Part shown: positions 18,965 through 28,051 of the stretch, one piece after another
How the letters are laid out: every line of letters begins with the position of its first letter
How positions within the stretch are numbered: position 1 is the stretch's first letter
From: Methanobacterium sp. UBA375
Lineage (GTDB): Archaea; Methanobacteriota; Methanobacteria; Methanobacteriales; Methanobacteriaceae
DNA: 64,000 bases
Reading direction: 5' to 3'
NCBI GenBank assembly: GCA_002495625.1
Contig: DAGC01000002.1
Coordinates: 451,105 to 515,104, forward strand
Notes under the pieces: model-generated
Databases searched by the model: none
What the model saw: only the letters and a program-made list of their open reading frames with translations
Told to the model about the DNA's origin: nothing
Program-made: the position numbers and the translations under genes

Positions 18965-19414
18965 ATGACTAACGACAGTAAAGAGTTATCTAAGATGGAT
19001 AAATTTCTAGAAAAGGGTAAAGAACACCACCGAGCGGAGTTCATCGTCGCGGTGATCGTCAACATCATACTCTACTATATAGCCAACAACCTCCTGAACT
19101 GGCATATCAGCTTCATAGCCCCTACTTTCGCCGATGTTTTATGGATTGTGAACTATTCCCTCCTGGCGGTCATCATAGTAAACCTGATATTCATATTCTA
19201 TCACCCTAACTGGTTAAGGAACCTCCTACAAGCCGTAGTCGATGTGCTGTTTATAATAACTGCCTACACCTTTTTCACGGTATTCCCCTTCCTGGTGGGT
19301 GAAGGCGTGGACATAGCCCTGAAGATCCTCATCGCACTGATGATAGTGGCGTCTGTTATTTCTTTGGTAGTCCATATAGTCAGGTTCATACTGGGATTGA
19401 TCTACAGGGATTGA
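18965..19414 (+). CDS. Integral membrane protein, four helices
   Basis: 149 residues with hydrophobic segments at about 27-45, 58-80, 88-108 and 117-140 and a charged N-terminus. TAGGGAGA precedes the ATG. It may be co-transcribed with the response regulator (46 bp gap). Function not recognised. Confidence 0.7.
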   Translation: MTNDSKELSKMDKFLEKGKEHHRAEFIVAVIVNIILYYIANNLLNWHISFIAPTFADVLWIVNYSLLAVIIVNLIFIFYHPNWLRNLLQAVVDVLFIITAYTFFTVFPFLVGEGVDIALKILIALMIVASVISLVVHIVRFILGLIYRD

Positions 19415-19436
19415 TGATGAAAAACATCATTTTTTA
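19414..19436 (+). terminator. Hairpin with T run after the membrane-protein gene
   Basis: ATGATG (19414-19419) pairs with CATCAT (19425-19430), followed by T6, starting at the stop codon. Confidence 0.55.
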
Positions 19437-19450
19437 AATTTAATTAGTTC

Positions 19451-19510
19451 TTTTTATCTAATTAACTCTCTTTTATCTAAATTAACTTTTTTTATCTAAT
19501 GAACTAATTT
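19451..19510 (+). repeat. T-rich imperfect tandem repeat in 3' region
   Basis: Three copies of TTTTATCTAA-TTAACT-type sequence, period about 20-23 bp, downstream of the 18965-19414 gene. Confidence 0.45.
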
Positions 19511-19645
19511 TTTAATATTTTTAACAGTCGTACTTCCTTAAAATCCTTTAAACTCTCTTTTCGTAAACCCCCTGTGAGATAACGATAACTATATATTAAT
19601 CCTTAGGTAACATACTAAATGACTCAAGATATGAGGCGATAAAAA

Positions 19646-20092
19646 ATGAGAAGAAGAAACAGGACTATTTTAGATAGGAAAGGTTTAGTCGAGAAGATGC
19701 TGGAAGACACGGCCCAGACCATCGACAACATCAGATACGACATTGAAAAATCCATAGTTGACTACACATTCGTCCCAGGTAAGGACATAATAGAAACAGA
19801 CGACAGCGTAATAGTGCACGTGGATCTGCCCGGCATCAAGAAAGAGGACATCGAACTAAACGTAACCGATAAAAGGATGAAAGTCAAAGCAAAATTCGAC
19901 ATCACCAGCAAAGTCGAGAGGGGAAGTCACATAACCATAAACGACCAGAAAAGTGGTTATTTAAGGAGAACAGTAAGGTTCCCCAGAAAAGTGATACCAG
20001 AACAAGCAGAAGCCCGCTTTGACCAGGACGTTTTAACCGTGGAAGTCCCTAAAGAGGAAAAAGAAGAAAGCTTCCAAGTGGAGATAAAATAA
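19646..20092 (+). CDS. Small heat-shock protein, Hsp20/alpha-crystallin family
   Basis: 148 residues. The alpha-crystallin domain covers about 52-140 (VIVHVDLPGIKKEDIELNV at its start, GYLRRTVRFPRKV and the conserved DVLTVEVPK near its end), with a C-terminal extension VEIK resembling the I/V-x-I/V oligomer contact. ATP-independent holdase chaperone of the cytoplasm. GAGGCGAT lies 6 nt before the ATG. A folded RNA-like element follows within 54 bp. Confidence 0.92.
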   Translation: MRRRNRTILDRKGLVEKMLEDTAQTIDNIRYDIEKSIVDYTFVPGKDIIETDDSVIVHVDLPGIKKEDIELNVTDKRMKVKAKFDITSKVERGSHITINDQKSGYLRRTVRFPRKVIPEQAEARFDQDVLTVEVPKEEKEESFQVEIK

Positions 20093-20145
20093 TCTCGAAA
20101 GCTTTTCTAGTTCCCTATGGGAATTGATGGTTAGAATCTGTTGAT

Positions 20146-20386
20146 TATAAACCAGTTTATCTACGTAAGATTAACAATCCCGTCTATGGGTGTTAACTAT
20201 CTGTCTACGTAGGTATTAACTCTCACAGGTGGTTTCATCCAACTGGCCGGCTATAATCAAACTCGTTTTTGTATATCCCAGTGGACCAACACTTCTTAGG
20301 AGTTTCACCGCCTCCTGGTCCACTCACCGGCTCTTTGGCCGCATCTTGAGAGTTAATTCCCACTGGTTTATATCATCCTTTTTTTT
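20146..20386 (+). ncRNA. Candidate structured RNA or 3'-UTR element with nested helices
   Basis: Five mutually compatible helices can be read by eye. P1 is TATAAACCAGT (20146-20156) with ACTGGTTTATA (20362-20372). P2 is CTACGTA (20161-20167) with TACGTAG (20206-20212), with inner TTAAC/GTTAA and CCC/GGG. P3 is ATTAACTCTCA (20215-20225) with TGAGAGTTAAT (20347-20357). P4 is GCCGG (20246-20250) with CCGGC (20327-20331). P5 is GTGGACCA (20281-20288) with TGGTCCAC (20316-20323), capped by GGAG/CTCC. A T8 run (20379-20386) follows. No coding potential was seen. It does not show the conserved cores of RNase P or SRP RNA. A transposon-like inverted repeat is the main alternative. Confidence 0.6.
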
Positions 20387-20404
20387 GATCAACTTCTCAT
20401 GTTA

Positions 20405-20442
20405 GAGTATATACTCCACAAGATTGTATACTCCACAAGATT
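20405..20442. repeat. Palindrome and 17-bp direct repeat upstream of NYN gene
   Basis: GAGTATATACTC (20405-20416) is a perfect palindrome, and TATACTCCACAAGATT occurs at 20410-20425 and 20427-20442. Further along, ACATAAAGTTACTT is repeated (from about 20573 and 20590). These may be regulator sites for the gene at 20693. Confidence 0.4.
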
Positions 20443-20692
20443 AAGATGCACCCCCGCCTAAAATCCCAACTTGTAGAATTAACCAGTTTTTGGGTGGTTG
20501 GATTAATTTGGGCATAATTTGGGCATATCTATTTTAGGCAAAGTTTAAATAGAAATAATCATACATAAAGTTACTTTAATAAAATTCAACATAAAGTTAC
20601 TTAAATTTAAAGTTTGCATAAGAGATTAAAAAAAAACGTTGCATAAGATAAAAAAAGAGAAATACATGAGAAAATAAAGAAGGAGAAATTAA

Positions 20693-21190
20693 ATGGGTAA
20701 TTCTAATAAACCTAGCTCTATAAGAGATTATCTTCCACTTAAAAAGAAAGTATCCGCCCAGAAAAATATAGGACTGCTGGTGGACGGTCCCAACATGCTC
20801 CGTAAGGAATTCAATCTTGACCTGGAATCCATCCGGGGACTGATGTCTGAATACGGAAAGATGAGGGTGGGAAAGGTCCTATTAAACCAGTACGCCTCGG
20901 ACAAATTGATAGAAGCCATTGTAAATCAGGGGTTCACCCCTATCGTGGTAGCCGGTGATACCGACGTACACCTGGCCATGGAGGCAATGGAACTCATCTA
21001 CAACCCTAACATAGATGTACTGGCCCTGATGACCCGTAACGCTGACTTCCTGCCACTCTTAAACAAGACCAAGGAAAATGGTAAGGAGACCATAGTGATC
21101 GGTGCCGAACCAGGCTTCAGCATAGCCCTGCAGAACACCACAGACAGCGCCATAACCGTGGGAAACCCCCACCCATCACCAGGGAAATAA
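20693..21190 (+). CDS. NYN/PIN-like domain protein (TIGR00288 type)
   Basis: 165 residues. LLVDGPNMLRKEF (about 26-38), ADTD-like VAGDTDVHLAMEA (about 86-98) and TRNADFLPLL (about 115-124) give the acidic residues of the NYN ribonuclease fold. The family is conserved in methanogens and thought to be a metal-dependent RNase. AAGGAG lies 8 nt before the ATG. Confidence 0.82.
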   Translation: MGNSNKPSSIRDYLPLKKKVSAQKNIGLLVDGPNMLRKEFNLDLESIRGLMSEYGKMRVGKVLLNQYASDKLIEAIVNQGFTPIVVAGDTDVHLAMEAMELIYNPNIDVLALMTRNADFLPLLNKTKENGKETIVIGAEPGFSIALQNTTDSAITVGNPHPSPGK

Positions 21191-21321
21191 TTATTTCTAA
21201 TTATTTTAAATCAATATAATTTTAAAAATAAAGGGGAAATCCAACATCTTAAAAAGATGGGATCATCTTTCCCTGGTTCTATTTAAATTACGGGCCACAT
21301 CCACAAAATGCTTTTCTTTAA

Positions 21322-21501
21322 TTATTTCTCCTGGTGACTTAATTCATTTAAGGTCTCTAATATATCCTGATTGATTTTATTATCCCAGAGAAGTTTGTGT
21401 AATGAATGCCAGGATTTCTTTTTGTAGATGATGTCACTTCCACAGTTCATGCATACCTGAACATCATCTGGAATTTCCTCATTACAATAGTGACATTCCA
21501 C
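21322..21501 (-). CDS. Small zinc-ribbon protein (59 aa)
   Basis: CHYC and CMNCG give a four-Cys zinc ribbon (about residues 2-22) followed by a helical tail. GTG 21501 is chosen as start because GGGGGGAG lies 5 nt before it. Not further assigned. Confidence 0.65.
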   Translation of the reverse strand: MECHYCNEEIPDDVQVCMNCGSDIIYKKKSWHSLHKLLWDNKINQDILETLNELSHQEK

Positions 21502-21595
21502 TTCAACTCCCCCCACAATCAATCATTGTCATTCCTGATAAATAATGTTTATGGTAACAAACATCATTCGTATAAAAAATTAAAAAAACAGTAAG

Positions 21596-21714
21596 TGGGG
21601 AAGAAGTTAAACCTGGAGGGTAAAACTTAAACTAGGGGGAAGAACTTGAACCTAGAGGAATAACTTAATCCTAGAAGTAGAACTTAAACCTAGGGAGAGA
21701 ACTTAAACCTAAAT
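21596..21714 (-). repeat. Six imperfect 19-20 bp tandem repeats across the dapL stop codon
   Basis: In dapL sense the unit is close to CTAGGTTTAAGTTCTTCC. Six degenerate copies run from the stop codon (TAG is part of the first unit) through the 3' UTR. Confidence 0.7.
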
Positions 21715-22947
21715 TTCTTCCTGTAACCTGGTTATACGTTTCATGGCTTTCTTAGTATTTTCCAGGGTGTTGAAGGCGGTTAATCTCAGGTAACCTTCTC
21801 CACTGGGTCCGAAGCCAACCCCTGGTGTGCCTACGACGTGCGCCTTTTCCAGGAGCATGTCGAAGAAGTCCCAGGAATCGATACCATCCGGTGTTTTAAT
21901 CCATATATAAGGTGAGTTTACTCCACCGTAAACGCTCAAACCGATCTCAGTTAAGCTTTCCCTGATGATAGCTGCATTTTTCATGTAATAATCTACCAGA
22001 TCTTTAATCTCCCTTTGTCCTTGTGGGGTGTAGATTCCTGATGCTGCAACCTGTATGGGATAGGAGACACCGTTGAACTTGGTGGTTAATCTCCGGTACC
22101 ATAATTCATTTAAAGAATGGGGATTACCATCTGAATCATAACCCACCAGTTCCTTGGGCACCACAGTATATGCACACCGGGTACCGGTAAAGCCAGCGTT
22201 TTTGGAGAAGCTTCTAAATTCAATAGCCACTTCTTTAGCACCTTCAATCTCATAGATACTGTGGGGGATATCCTCTTCCTGTATATATGCTTCATAAGCA
22301 GCATCGAATAGGATTACCGTCTTATTTTCCCGGGCGTAATTCACCCATTTGGCCAAGTCTTCCTTGTTAAGTACAGTACCAGTGGGGTTGTTGGGGAAGC
22401 ATAGATAAATTAGATCTACGGGTTTTTCTGGGAGTTCCGGTACAAACCCGTTTTTTTCAGTGCAGGGTAAGTAGACCAGGCCCTCATATTTACCATCTTC
22501 TCCCATAGGACCTCCACGGCCGGCCATTATATTACTCTCCACGTATACTGGGTATACCGGGTCGGTTACGGCTACCACGTTGTTTACACCGAATATCTCC
22601 TGGATGTTCCCGGTATCCGGTTTAGCCCCTTCACTTACGAATACCTCTTCTTTATCTAATTGGATCCCCAGTGGTGTGAAGTCATGCTTGATGATCTCTT
22701 CGATGAGAAAATCATAACCCCGGTATGGTCCGTAGCCCTTGAATGTCTCGGCCTGACCCATTTCATCGACACCTGTCTTGAATTTGTCAATTATCGCTGG
22801 TGGTAAGGGTTTTGTCACATCACCAATACCCATACGGATAATATTGGCATCAGGATTTTCATTCTGGTATTTTTCGACACGGTTATCGATTTCTGCAAAT
22901 AAATAACTGCTCTCCAGTAGCAGATAGTTTTCATTGATGGATGACAT
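21709..22947 (-). CDS. dapL: LL-diaminopimelate aminotransferase
   Basis: 412-residue class I/II PLP aminotransferase making LL-diaminopimelate directly from tetrahydrodipicolinate in lysine synthesis. The family N-terminus is present (NENYLLLESSYLFAEI), as are GYGPYRGYDFL, CFPNNPTGTV and the PLP lysine in SFSKNAGFTGTRCAY. Length agrees with DapL. The gene appears monocistronic, with its own 5' region and repeats in its 3' UTR. Confidence 0.95.
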   Translation of the reverse strand: MSSINENYLLLESSYLFAEIDNRVEKYQNENPDANIIRMGIGDVTKPLPPAIIDKFKTGVDEMGQAETFKGYGPYRGYDFLIEEIIKHDFTPLGIQLDKEEVFVSEGAKPDTGNIQEIFGVNNVVAVTDPVYPVYVESNIMAGRGGPMGEDGKYEGLVYLPCTEKNGFVPELPEKPVDLIYLCFPNNPTGTVLNKEDLAKWVNYARENKTVILFDAAYEAYIQEEDIPHSIYEIEGAKEVAIEFRSFSKNAGFTGTRCAYTVVPKELVGYDSDGNPHSLNELWYRRLTTKFNGVSYPIQVAASGIYTPQGQREIKDLVDYYMKNAAIIRESLTEIGLSVYGGVNSPYIWIKTPDGIDSWDFFDMLLEKAHVVGTPGVGFGPSGEGYLRLTAFNTLENTKKAMKRITRLQEEI

Positions 22948-23084
22948 ATTGGATTCCTCTAATTATAATTAAAATTTTAAAATAGACTAGTGATCTGTTG
23001 ATTTCTGGATTATTTAAAATTTGTTGGGAAGTATGTTTAGGAACAAATTTTAAAAATAGAAAAAGTGGGTAAACCAAGTTGAAT

Positions 23085-23720
23085 CTACCTCAATTTACCG
23101 TAAAGTGTTCCACCAATGATACTGAGCAAACTTAGTGCTGCAAGAGCCACTGGTACACCGGTGTTCTGCATTGGAATGGTTTCGCCGTTAACCGGGTTAA
23201 CTGGTGTTGGCTCAACTGATAGGAATGTGTAACTGTCAGTGGCCACCACTATTGGTTCGTTTAATTCTTCATCCACCCGCATATAATCTGCGTTTACAGT
23301 TATCTTACCAAGAGCTGAAACTGTGGCTGGTACGAATAGTTGAGCATCTTCTCCGGGGTACTGGTCGCCGTAAACCCAGCCTACCCACCATATCCATGCC
23401 TGGTAGTAGTCGTCCCAGTAGAAGAATTGGTCGTTAGGGTCATTGGTAAACAGTTCACCGTCGTAGATCATTATTGCTTCGTCTTCATTGAAGGTTAACC
23501 CGGATTCAGGGTCCAATGTGATTAAGACTGCAGGGTTGTACAGGTATTCATCAGTGGTTGCATTGGCAGTGAGGTTGACTTCTTCGCCAGGACTGGTTAC
23601 ATTGACTGGTGTACCATTCTGATCCACCTCTACAGTTACTTCTGGTGCTGCAGCAGCCGACCCGGCAAATACGAGGCCTAAGGAGATTATTAGTAAAAAT
23701 AGAGTTATTGATTTTTTCAT
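23085..23720 (-). CDS. Secreted/cell-surface protein with C-terminal membrane anchor
   Basis: 211 residues. A signal peptide (about 1-24, ending SAAAA) precedes an acidic, Trp/Tyr-rich beta domain (VTVEVDQNGTPVNVTSPGEE start) with several N-x-S/T sequons, and a C-terminal hydrophobic helix with basic end (GGTLYGKLR). GGAGGTGA lies before the ATG and a 16-T tract lies further upstream on the plus strand. A surface-layer or envelope role is probable. Confidence 0.75.
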   Translation of the reverse strand: MKKSITLFLLIISLGLVFAGSAAAAPEVTVEVDQNGTPVNVTSPGEEVNLTANATTDEYLYNPAVLITLDPESGLTFNEDEAIMIYDGELFTNDPNDQFFYWDDYYQAWIWWVGWVYGDQYPGEDAQLFVPATVSALGKITVNADYMRVDEELNEPIVVATDSYTFLSVEPTPVNPVNGETIPMQNTGVPVALAALSLLSIIGGTLYGKLR

Positions 23721-23978
23721 TTATTTTCACCTCCACTTCGTTTTTTTTTTTTTTTTGAACGACCAAATTTAAAAGTAATTTTTGTAAACTTTTGCAGTGA
23801 ATATTCCATTTAAAAGTTTTATCTTTGAATACTGATGAAATTGGATGGTATCAGATGTTTGGCATTCATTATGTTCTTTTATAAACCGAATATAATTAAT
23901 TTTTCCTTTTATTAATTTCAGAAAAATAAAAAAAGAGAGATCTGGGAATTTCTAGTTTGTTATATCAATAAAACAAGA

Positions 23979-25457
23979 CTAATTGATTACAGGATACACC
24001 ACTTCGATCCCATCATCCTCCAAAACCTTGAACTCCTCTGGCTTTTGGGTGTGTATGGGGTAAAGCTTTTCTGGATTTACCTCACGGATCATGTTTAAAA
24101 TCTCTTTACCGTTCGCGTGCCCAGATGCATGGAAGCCCTTATCTACATAGCGGATGTTGAATAGATCGAGCCAGTTTTTAACCTTTCTTTCACTTATCTC
24201 CATCTCCGCGTCAAATGGTTCGGTGCTGGACTTTATATATATAGCATCTACCGGTTTTATGTCGATGAGTTCCTTAAACTCGAAGAAGTCGCAGCGGAAT
24301 AGGTACTCACCCGGCTCTTCCTGCAGGTCCCTGTAGTTGATGAGGTTATCCATATCCAGGAACTCCCTCTCCCAGGTTTTATAATCCCTCTCAACCTGGG
24401 CAGAATCGAGGTCCGAAGTGCACAGCCATTCATCCTCCACACAGGCGAAAGTCTGGTCATCTACCATACCCCACCCCCTACGGGGCTTGTAAACAATAAC
24501 ATCCTTAATATCGGGATATCCCTGCCCACTGAAAAGGCCGAGTATGTAGGCCTGCTTAAGGCTCACCACCAGTTTCCGGTCGGTATCCTGGGCCACTTTG
24601 TAGAAGGTCAACAGACGGTCCAGATCACGCATTGGATAATTAACCATAACCAAACCCTTGGCGTTGTTAACCACCTCTACTGCACGCTTTTCTATATCCT
24701 CTTCACTGATGTTGTTTTCGCTTGCTATCCGTGTTCCCTCACTGAGCATGATGGTGGGGTTTGATTCAGCGGCAAGCTCTGTGAACTTACGGGTCAGTTC
24801 CGGCCTCCGCCCGTGGAACCGCAAGTCACCGGTATAGGCTATGATGTCTTCGCCGTTATCTGCGATATAACCAGACGCCCCTGGAAGGGAATGGTCCACA
24901 GGCAACAGTTTGATTTCAAATTCACCGAGTTCATAACCTTGATATGGCTTTAAAACCTGGATATCCCTATCCACCGTGACTTTGGATCGTTTATAACCAT
25001 CACCACGTGTTTTAGGCTCCAGATGGAAGGATTTCCTAAGCTGGGTGTAATCAGAAAAAGATGCAATACCAGTCTCCTCCAGGGCTTTCAAAATCAGATA
25101 AGACTGTTCAGATAGGTAAATTGGTATATCCTCTCGTAAATGATGGATGTACGCCGCATGGTCCACATGGGAGTGGCTTATAAGAACACCGTCCACTGCA
25201 GGCTCCTTTTCGTAGGAAAGACCCGAATGCCTCAGGTAATCCTCACGGTATACCCCTTTAATACAGGGCAACAATCCTAAAGTAACAAAATCAAGTATTC
25301 CGTTAGATTTACGGGGTTGTAGAAACTCGTCAAGATATTTATTGGCCGTGCCGAACGTCAATCCAAAATCGAAGAAGAATGAATTCTCTTTCCCACCCAC
25401 CTTGATCTTGTTACCACCAATTTCACCGACACCACCGTAGAAAGAGAGATCTGTCAT
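23979..25457 (-). CDS. Metallo-beta-lactamase/beta-CASP nuclease (RNase J-like)
   Basis: 492 residues. The fold signature H95-S-H97-V-D99-H100 (motif 2), VDHSLPGASG, AYTGDLRFHG (motif 4 region) and the C-terminal HASGHANG and LYPIHTQ mark a beta-CASP nuclease. Archaeal members are 5'-3' exonucleases or endonucleases acting on RNA, while Artemis/SNM1 members act on DNA ends. It lies downstream of Ku, ligase and a WYL-like gene on the same strand with a 111-bp gap, so it may be part of that set or have its own promoter. Confidence 0.85.
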   Translation of the reverse strand: MTDLSFYGGVGEIGGNKIKVGGKENSFFFDFGLTFGTANKYLDEFLQPRKSNGILDFVTLGLLPCIKGVYREDYLRHSGLSYEKEPAVDGVLISHSHVDHAAYIHHLREDIPIYLSEQSYLILKALEETGIASFSDYTQLRKSFHLEPKTRGDGYKRSKVTVDRDIQVLKPYQGYELGEFEIKLLPVDHSLPGASGYIADNGEDIIAYTGDLRFHGRRPELTRKFTELAAESNPTIMLSEGTRIASENNISEEDIEKRAVEVVNNAKGLVMVNYPMRDLDRLLTFYKVAQDTDRKLVVSLKQAYILGLFSGQGYPDIKDVIVYKPRRGWGMVDDQTFACVEDEWLCTSDLDSAQVERDYKTWEREFLDMDNLINYRDLQEEPGEYLFRCDFFEFKELIDIKPVDAIYIKSSTEPFDAEMEISERKVKNWLDLFNIRYVDKGFHASGHANGKEILNMIREVNPEKLYPIHTQKPEEFKVLEDDGIEVVYPVIN

Positions 25458-25568
25458 GGTCTTATTTTATGTTTTATTTAGATAAAAATTTTGGTAATTG
25501 ATTAAGTTGTGAATTTAACTAAATTCTGAAAAAATAGGCATATTTACGAAGTAAAATATGAATAAATC

Positions 25569-25880
25569 CTAGATTCTACAGATAACTTCAGTTACAATCT
25601 CATAATCAGGATTATAAGTATTTCTCATCTTAAACTGCTTGTCCAGCTGCATAATATGGTTTATCAGTTCAACCTTGAACAATCTCCATTCAGGTATGCT
25701 TCCACTGATGCTGTAACCGGAAATCTGGTAGGCATTTAATTTCAGACCATATTTATCCCGTCCGTAAACATAGGGTTCGATGATCCTTTCAGGTCCTCCC
25801 CTATAATGGATTTTCAGGAGTTTTTTATCCCTTATGGATTGGCATATCAAACCTTCCATTCTTAACTGGTTATTGACCAT
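25569..25880 (-). CDS. Stand-alone WYL-like domain protein
   Basis: 103 residues. The pattern IRDKKLLKIHYRGGPERIIEPYVYG then NAYQISGYS and WRLFKVELI is that of a WYL domain, which often binds nucleic acid or nucleotide ligands in defence and repair regulators. There is no HTH. GGAG is 5 nt before the ATG, and the gene lies 33 bp after the ligase gene, which supports co-transcription. Confidence 0.6.
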   Translation of the reverse strand: MVNNQLRMEGLICQSIRDKKLLKIHYRGGPERIIEPYVYGRDKYGLKLNAYQISGYSISGSIPEWRLFKVELINHIMQLDKQFKMRNTYNPDYEIVTEVICRI

Positions 25881-25913
25881 GAGTACTCCAACTTAGTAAT
25901 TTTTTTTTGGATT

Positions 25914-26804
25914 CTAGTCCCATCGGAACCTCACCCAGACCGGAGCCCTTGGTGACTTACCCCCCTTGATGAGTTCGTTGACTTTGATCTCGGCAAAGAG
26001 TGGTTTGGTGGTGATTAGTATCTGGTCCTCCACATCTGGCGGTACCGGCACATGGAGGGGAGCTTCGTTTTGTTTAAGGAATTTCAGCATGTCCCGTCTA
26101 TCCTGGTCACTGAAACCAGTACCTACCTTTCCAAAGTACTCCCCGTTCCTCTCCATCATCAGAGCGCCGAAGGGGACACTATCACTCTTGGTAGCCCCGA
26201 TGATGTATACATCAACGGTGTCTTCTCTTTTGATCTTGATCCACTGGCCGGTTCTCTTACCCGGCTCATAAGGGGCGTCGATATTTTTCAGGATAGCCCC
26301 TTCATGTCCCTGCCCTGTGTATTCTTTGAAATGTTCCTTTATAGTGGAGTTGTCCACCAATTTAAAGGGCACCAGGCGGATGCGTTCATCGGGGTGGAGG
26401 GCCTCTACCAGTATCTTTTTACGCTCTTTCAGGGGGTGGTTGATGAGGTTTTCCCCATCGTACTCCATGATATCGAATATGTGGTAGGTGGCGGGCATTT
26501 TCTTGGAGAGTATTTTGATGCGTAATTTATCGTCCACGTTACGGTTAACCAGCTTGGCCAGGCCTCCTGGCACGGTCAGTTCACCATCTAAAATCCAGCT
26601 TTTACCCTTCACATTCTTCTTCAGTGCCTCGGTTAGTTCTGGGAACTTCTTGGCAACCTGGAGGTGTCTCCGGGTCCACATCTTCATGGTGGTTCCGTCG
26701 TACTCGGTGATTAGTCTCTGCCCATCATATTTGGGTTCGCTGATCCAGGTTCCACTCAATTTTATATCTGGATCTTCCAGTTTGGCCAGCATGGGTTCCA
26801 TCAT
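25914..26804 (-). CDS. ATP-dependent DNA ligase, LigD/end-joining type
   Basis: 296 residues. Motif I KYDGQR has the adenylated Lys25. Motif III is in TYHIFDIMEYDG, motif IV in GHEGAILKN and motif V in WIKIKRED. The C-terminal OB-fold region ends PVWVRFRWD. The size fits the minimal ligase domain of bacterial-type LigD and not the long archaeal replicative ligase. It follows ku by 43 bp, which strongly suggests a non-homologous end-joining function. Confidence 0.9.
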   Translation of the reverse strand: MMEPMLAKLEDPDIKLSGTWISEPKYDGQRLITEYDGTTMKMWTRRHLQVAKKFPELTEALKKNVKGKSWILDGELTVPGGLAKLVNRNVDDKLRIKILSKKMPATYHIFDIMEYDGENLINHPLKERKKILVEALHPDERIRLVPFKLVDNSTIKEHFKEYTGQGHEGAILKNIDAPYEPGKRTGQWIKIKREDTVDVYIIGATKSDSVPFGALMMERNGEYFGKVGTGFSDQDRRDMLKFLKQNEAPLHVPVPPDVEDQILITTKPLFAEIKVNELIKGGKSPRAPVWVRFRWD

Positions 26805-26847
26805 AGGTCATTACATCCTAGAAGATAAAATAAATTAGAAATACCAT

Positions 26848-27618
26848 TTAATCCTCAACGGTAGCCAGCATCCTCTCCAGCTCCGCCTCTAAGGATTTCA
26901 CTTCCGGCGGTTTAAACTCGGGTATCTCAATGGGCTCACCCAGGGCTTTCTTCTCAATTAACTCCTTCACCTGTTGGGTGTAGGTTTCGGTATAGTCTTC
27001 CCAGTTGAAATGGAAGGCCATACTATCCACCACCTGAGCCCCTTTATCAACCAGATCAGGGTTTACCTCCGACTCAATTACTTCCATTTCTTCTGGCGAC
27101 CTTACCTGTTCATGGTATAGTAGCTGTTTTAACAGGAAACCGTCGTGGTGGGGCTGCAGTACACCGATGTACTCGTTGCTACGGGCCACCCATTTCACAA
27201 TGGCTACTTTACCCCTCTTCACCATGGCTTCTCTCAGTAACTGGAAGCTCTGCCCCACACCGCCCCGGGAGGGTGATTCTGTTCCCAGGTAGTAGGACCT
27301 GTTTAAAGCAATCACTGGTATCTCATCAAAGTCGCAGAACCCCTGCACCTCCATGGTACGGGTGGCTGCGGGTTTAAGCGCATCGATCTCCTCATCGGTA
27401 AACTGGATGCATTCACCGGCTATTATATAGGCTTTCCCTATATCCTCACGGGATAATTCCTCACCATCCTTATCACATACTTTCTTGTATCGCACCCGTC
27501 CGCAGTCCTCCTTATGCACCTGGTGGAAGGGGACGTGTAGATTCCCGCTGGCTGCGTACAACCGGACCGGGATGAAAATCGTACCAAATACTACGTGGCC
27601 TGACCATATGGATCTCAT
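26848..27618 (-). CDS. ku: Ku-family DNA end-binding protein
   Basis: 256 residues. It begins MRSIWSGHVVFGTIFIPVRLY, typical of bacterial Ku, with the core VHKEDCGRVRYKKVC, GFCDFDEIPVIAL and ESPSRGG stretches, and ends in a short acidic/helical tail. The protein forms a ring on DNA ends and recruits the ligase. ATG 27618 is chosen (GAGGTG 6 nt upstream) over GTG 27627. It is the first gene of the minus-strand set Ku-ligase-WYL-beta-CASP. Confidence 0.92.
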   Translation of the reverse strand: MRSIWSGHVVFGTIFIPVRLYAASGNLHVPFHQVHKEDCGRVRYKKVCDKDGEELSREDIGKAYIIAGECIQFTDEEIDALKPAATRTMEVQGFCDFDEIPVIALNRSYYLGTESPSRGGVGQSFQLLREAMVKRGKVAIVKWVARSNEYIGVLQPHHDGFLLKQLLYHEQVRSPEEMEVIESEVNPDLVDKGAQVVDSMAFHFNWEDYTETYTQQVKELIEKKALGEPIEIPEFKPPEVKSLEAELERMLATVED

Positions 27619-27639
27619 GAAATACACCTCACATTAATA

Positions 27640-28051
27640 ATATAGGATGGGAGGGTAATAAATTTTCCCTAACCCCATTTTAAGGTTAATAATTCATTTT
27701 TCTCCATTTAAAGACACCCATTAGACTTAAATACTATTTTATACCATCCATGGTGATAGGTGTGACTTATCATGAACTATCCCTGTCTATCTGTCGATTC
27801 ATGGATTGGTGCATCAAGTTTTGAGCAGGGGAAAATATATATTCCAGTTCCTTTTAAGTGTTTATAAAAACACAAAAGGTTTTATCATTTGGAAATGTCA
27901 TACATTTTGGAAATAGGTAGAGGGGATAAAGGGGCTCATTTTTGAAATTCAATGAAAAATTAGGTGAAATAAGAAAAATAGAATATAGAAAATCCATATT
28001 TAGAACTAATCCTGGAAAATCTATTTTAGGTCAAATCATGGGGTATGAATA
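27640..28051. other. Intergenic region between ku and a secreted-protein gene
   Basis: About 410 bp with both promoters of divergent genes. GTGTTTATAAAAACAC (about 27857-27872) is a near-perfect palindrome. No ORF was seen. Confidence 0.35.

Noticed and set aside
20146..20372. RNase P or SRP RNA at the folded element
   Set aside because: The conserved core sequences of either RNA are not present and the length is rather short for SRP RNA.
26052..26525. 157-codon plus-strand ORF across the ligase gene
   Set aside because: It is a shadow of the ligase reading frame, which has all nucleotidyltransferase motifs.
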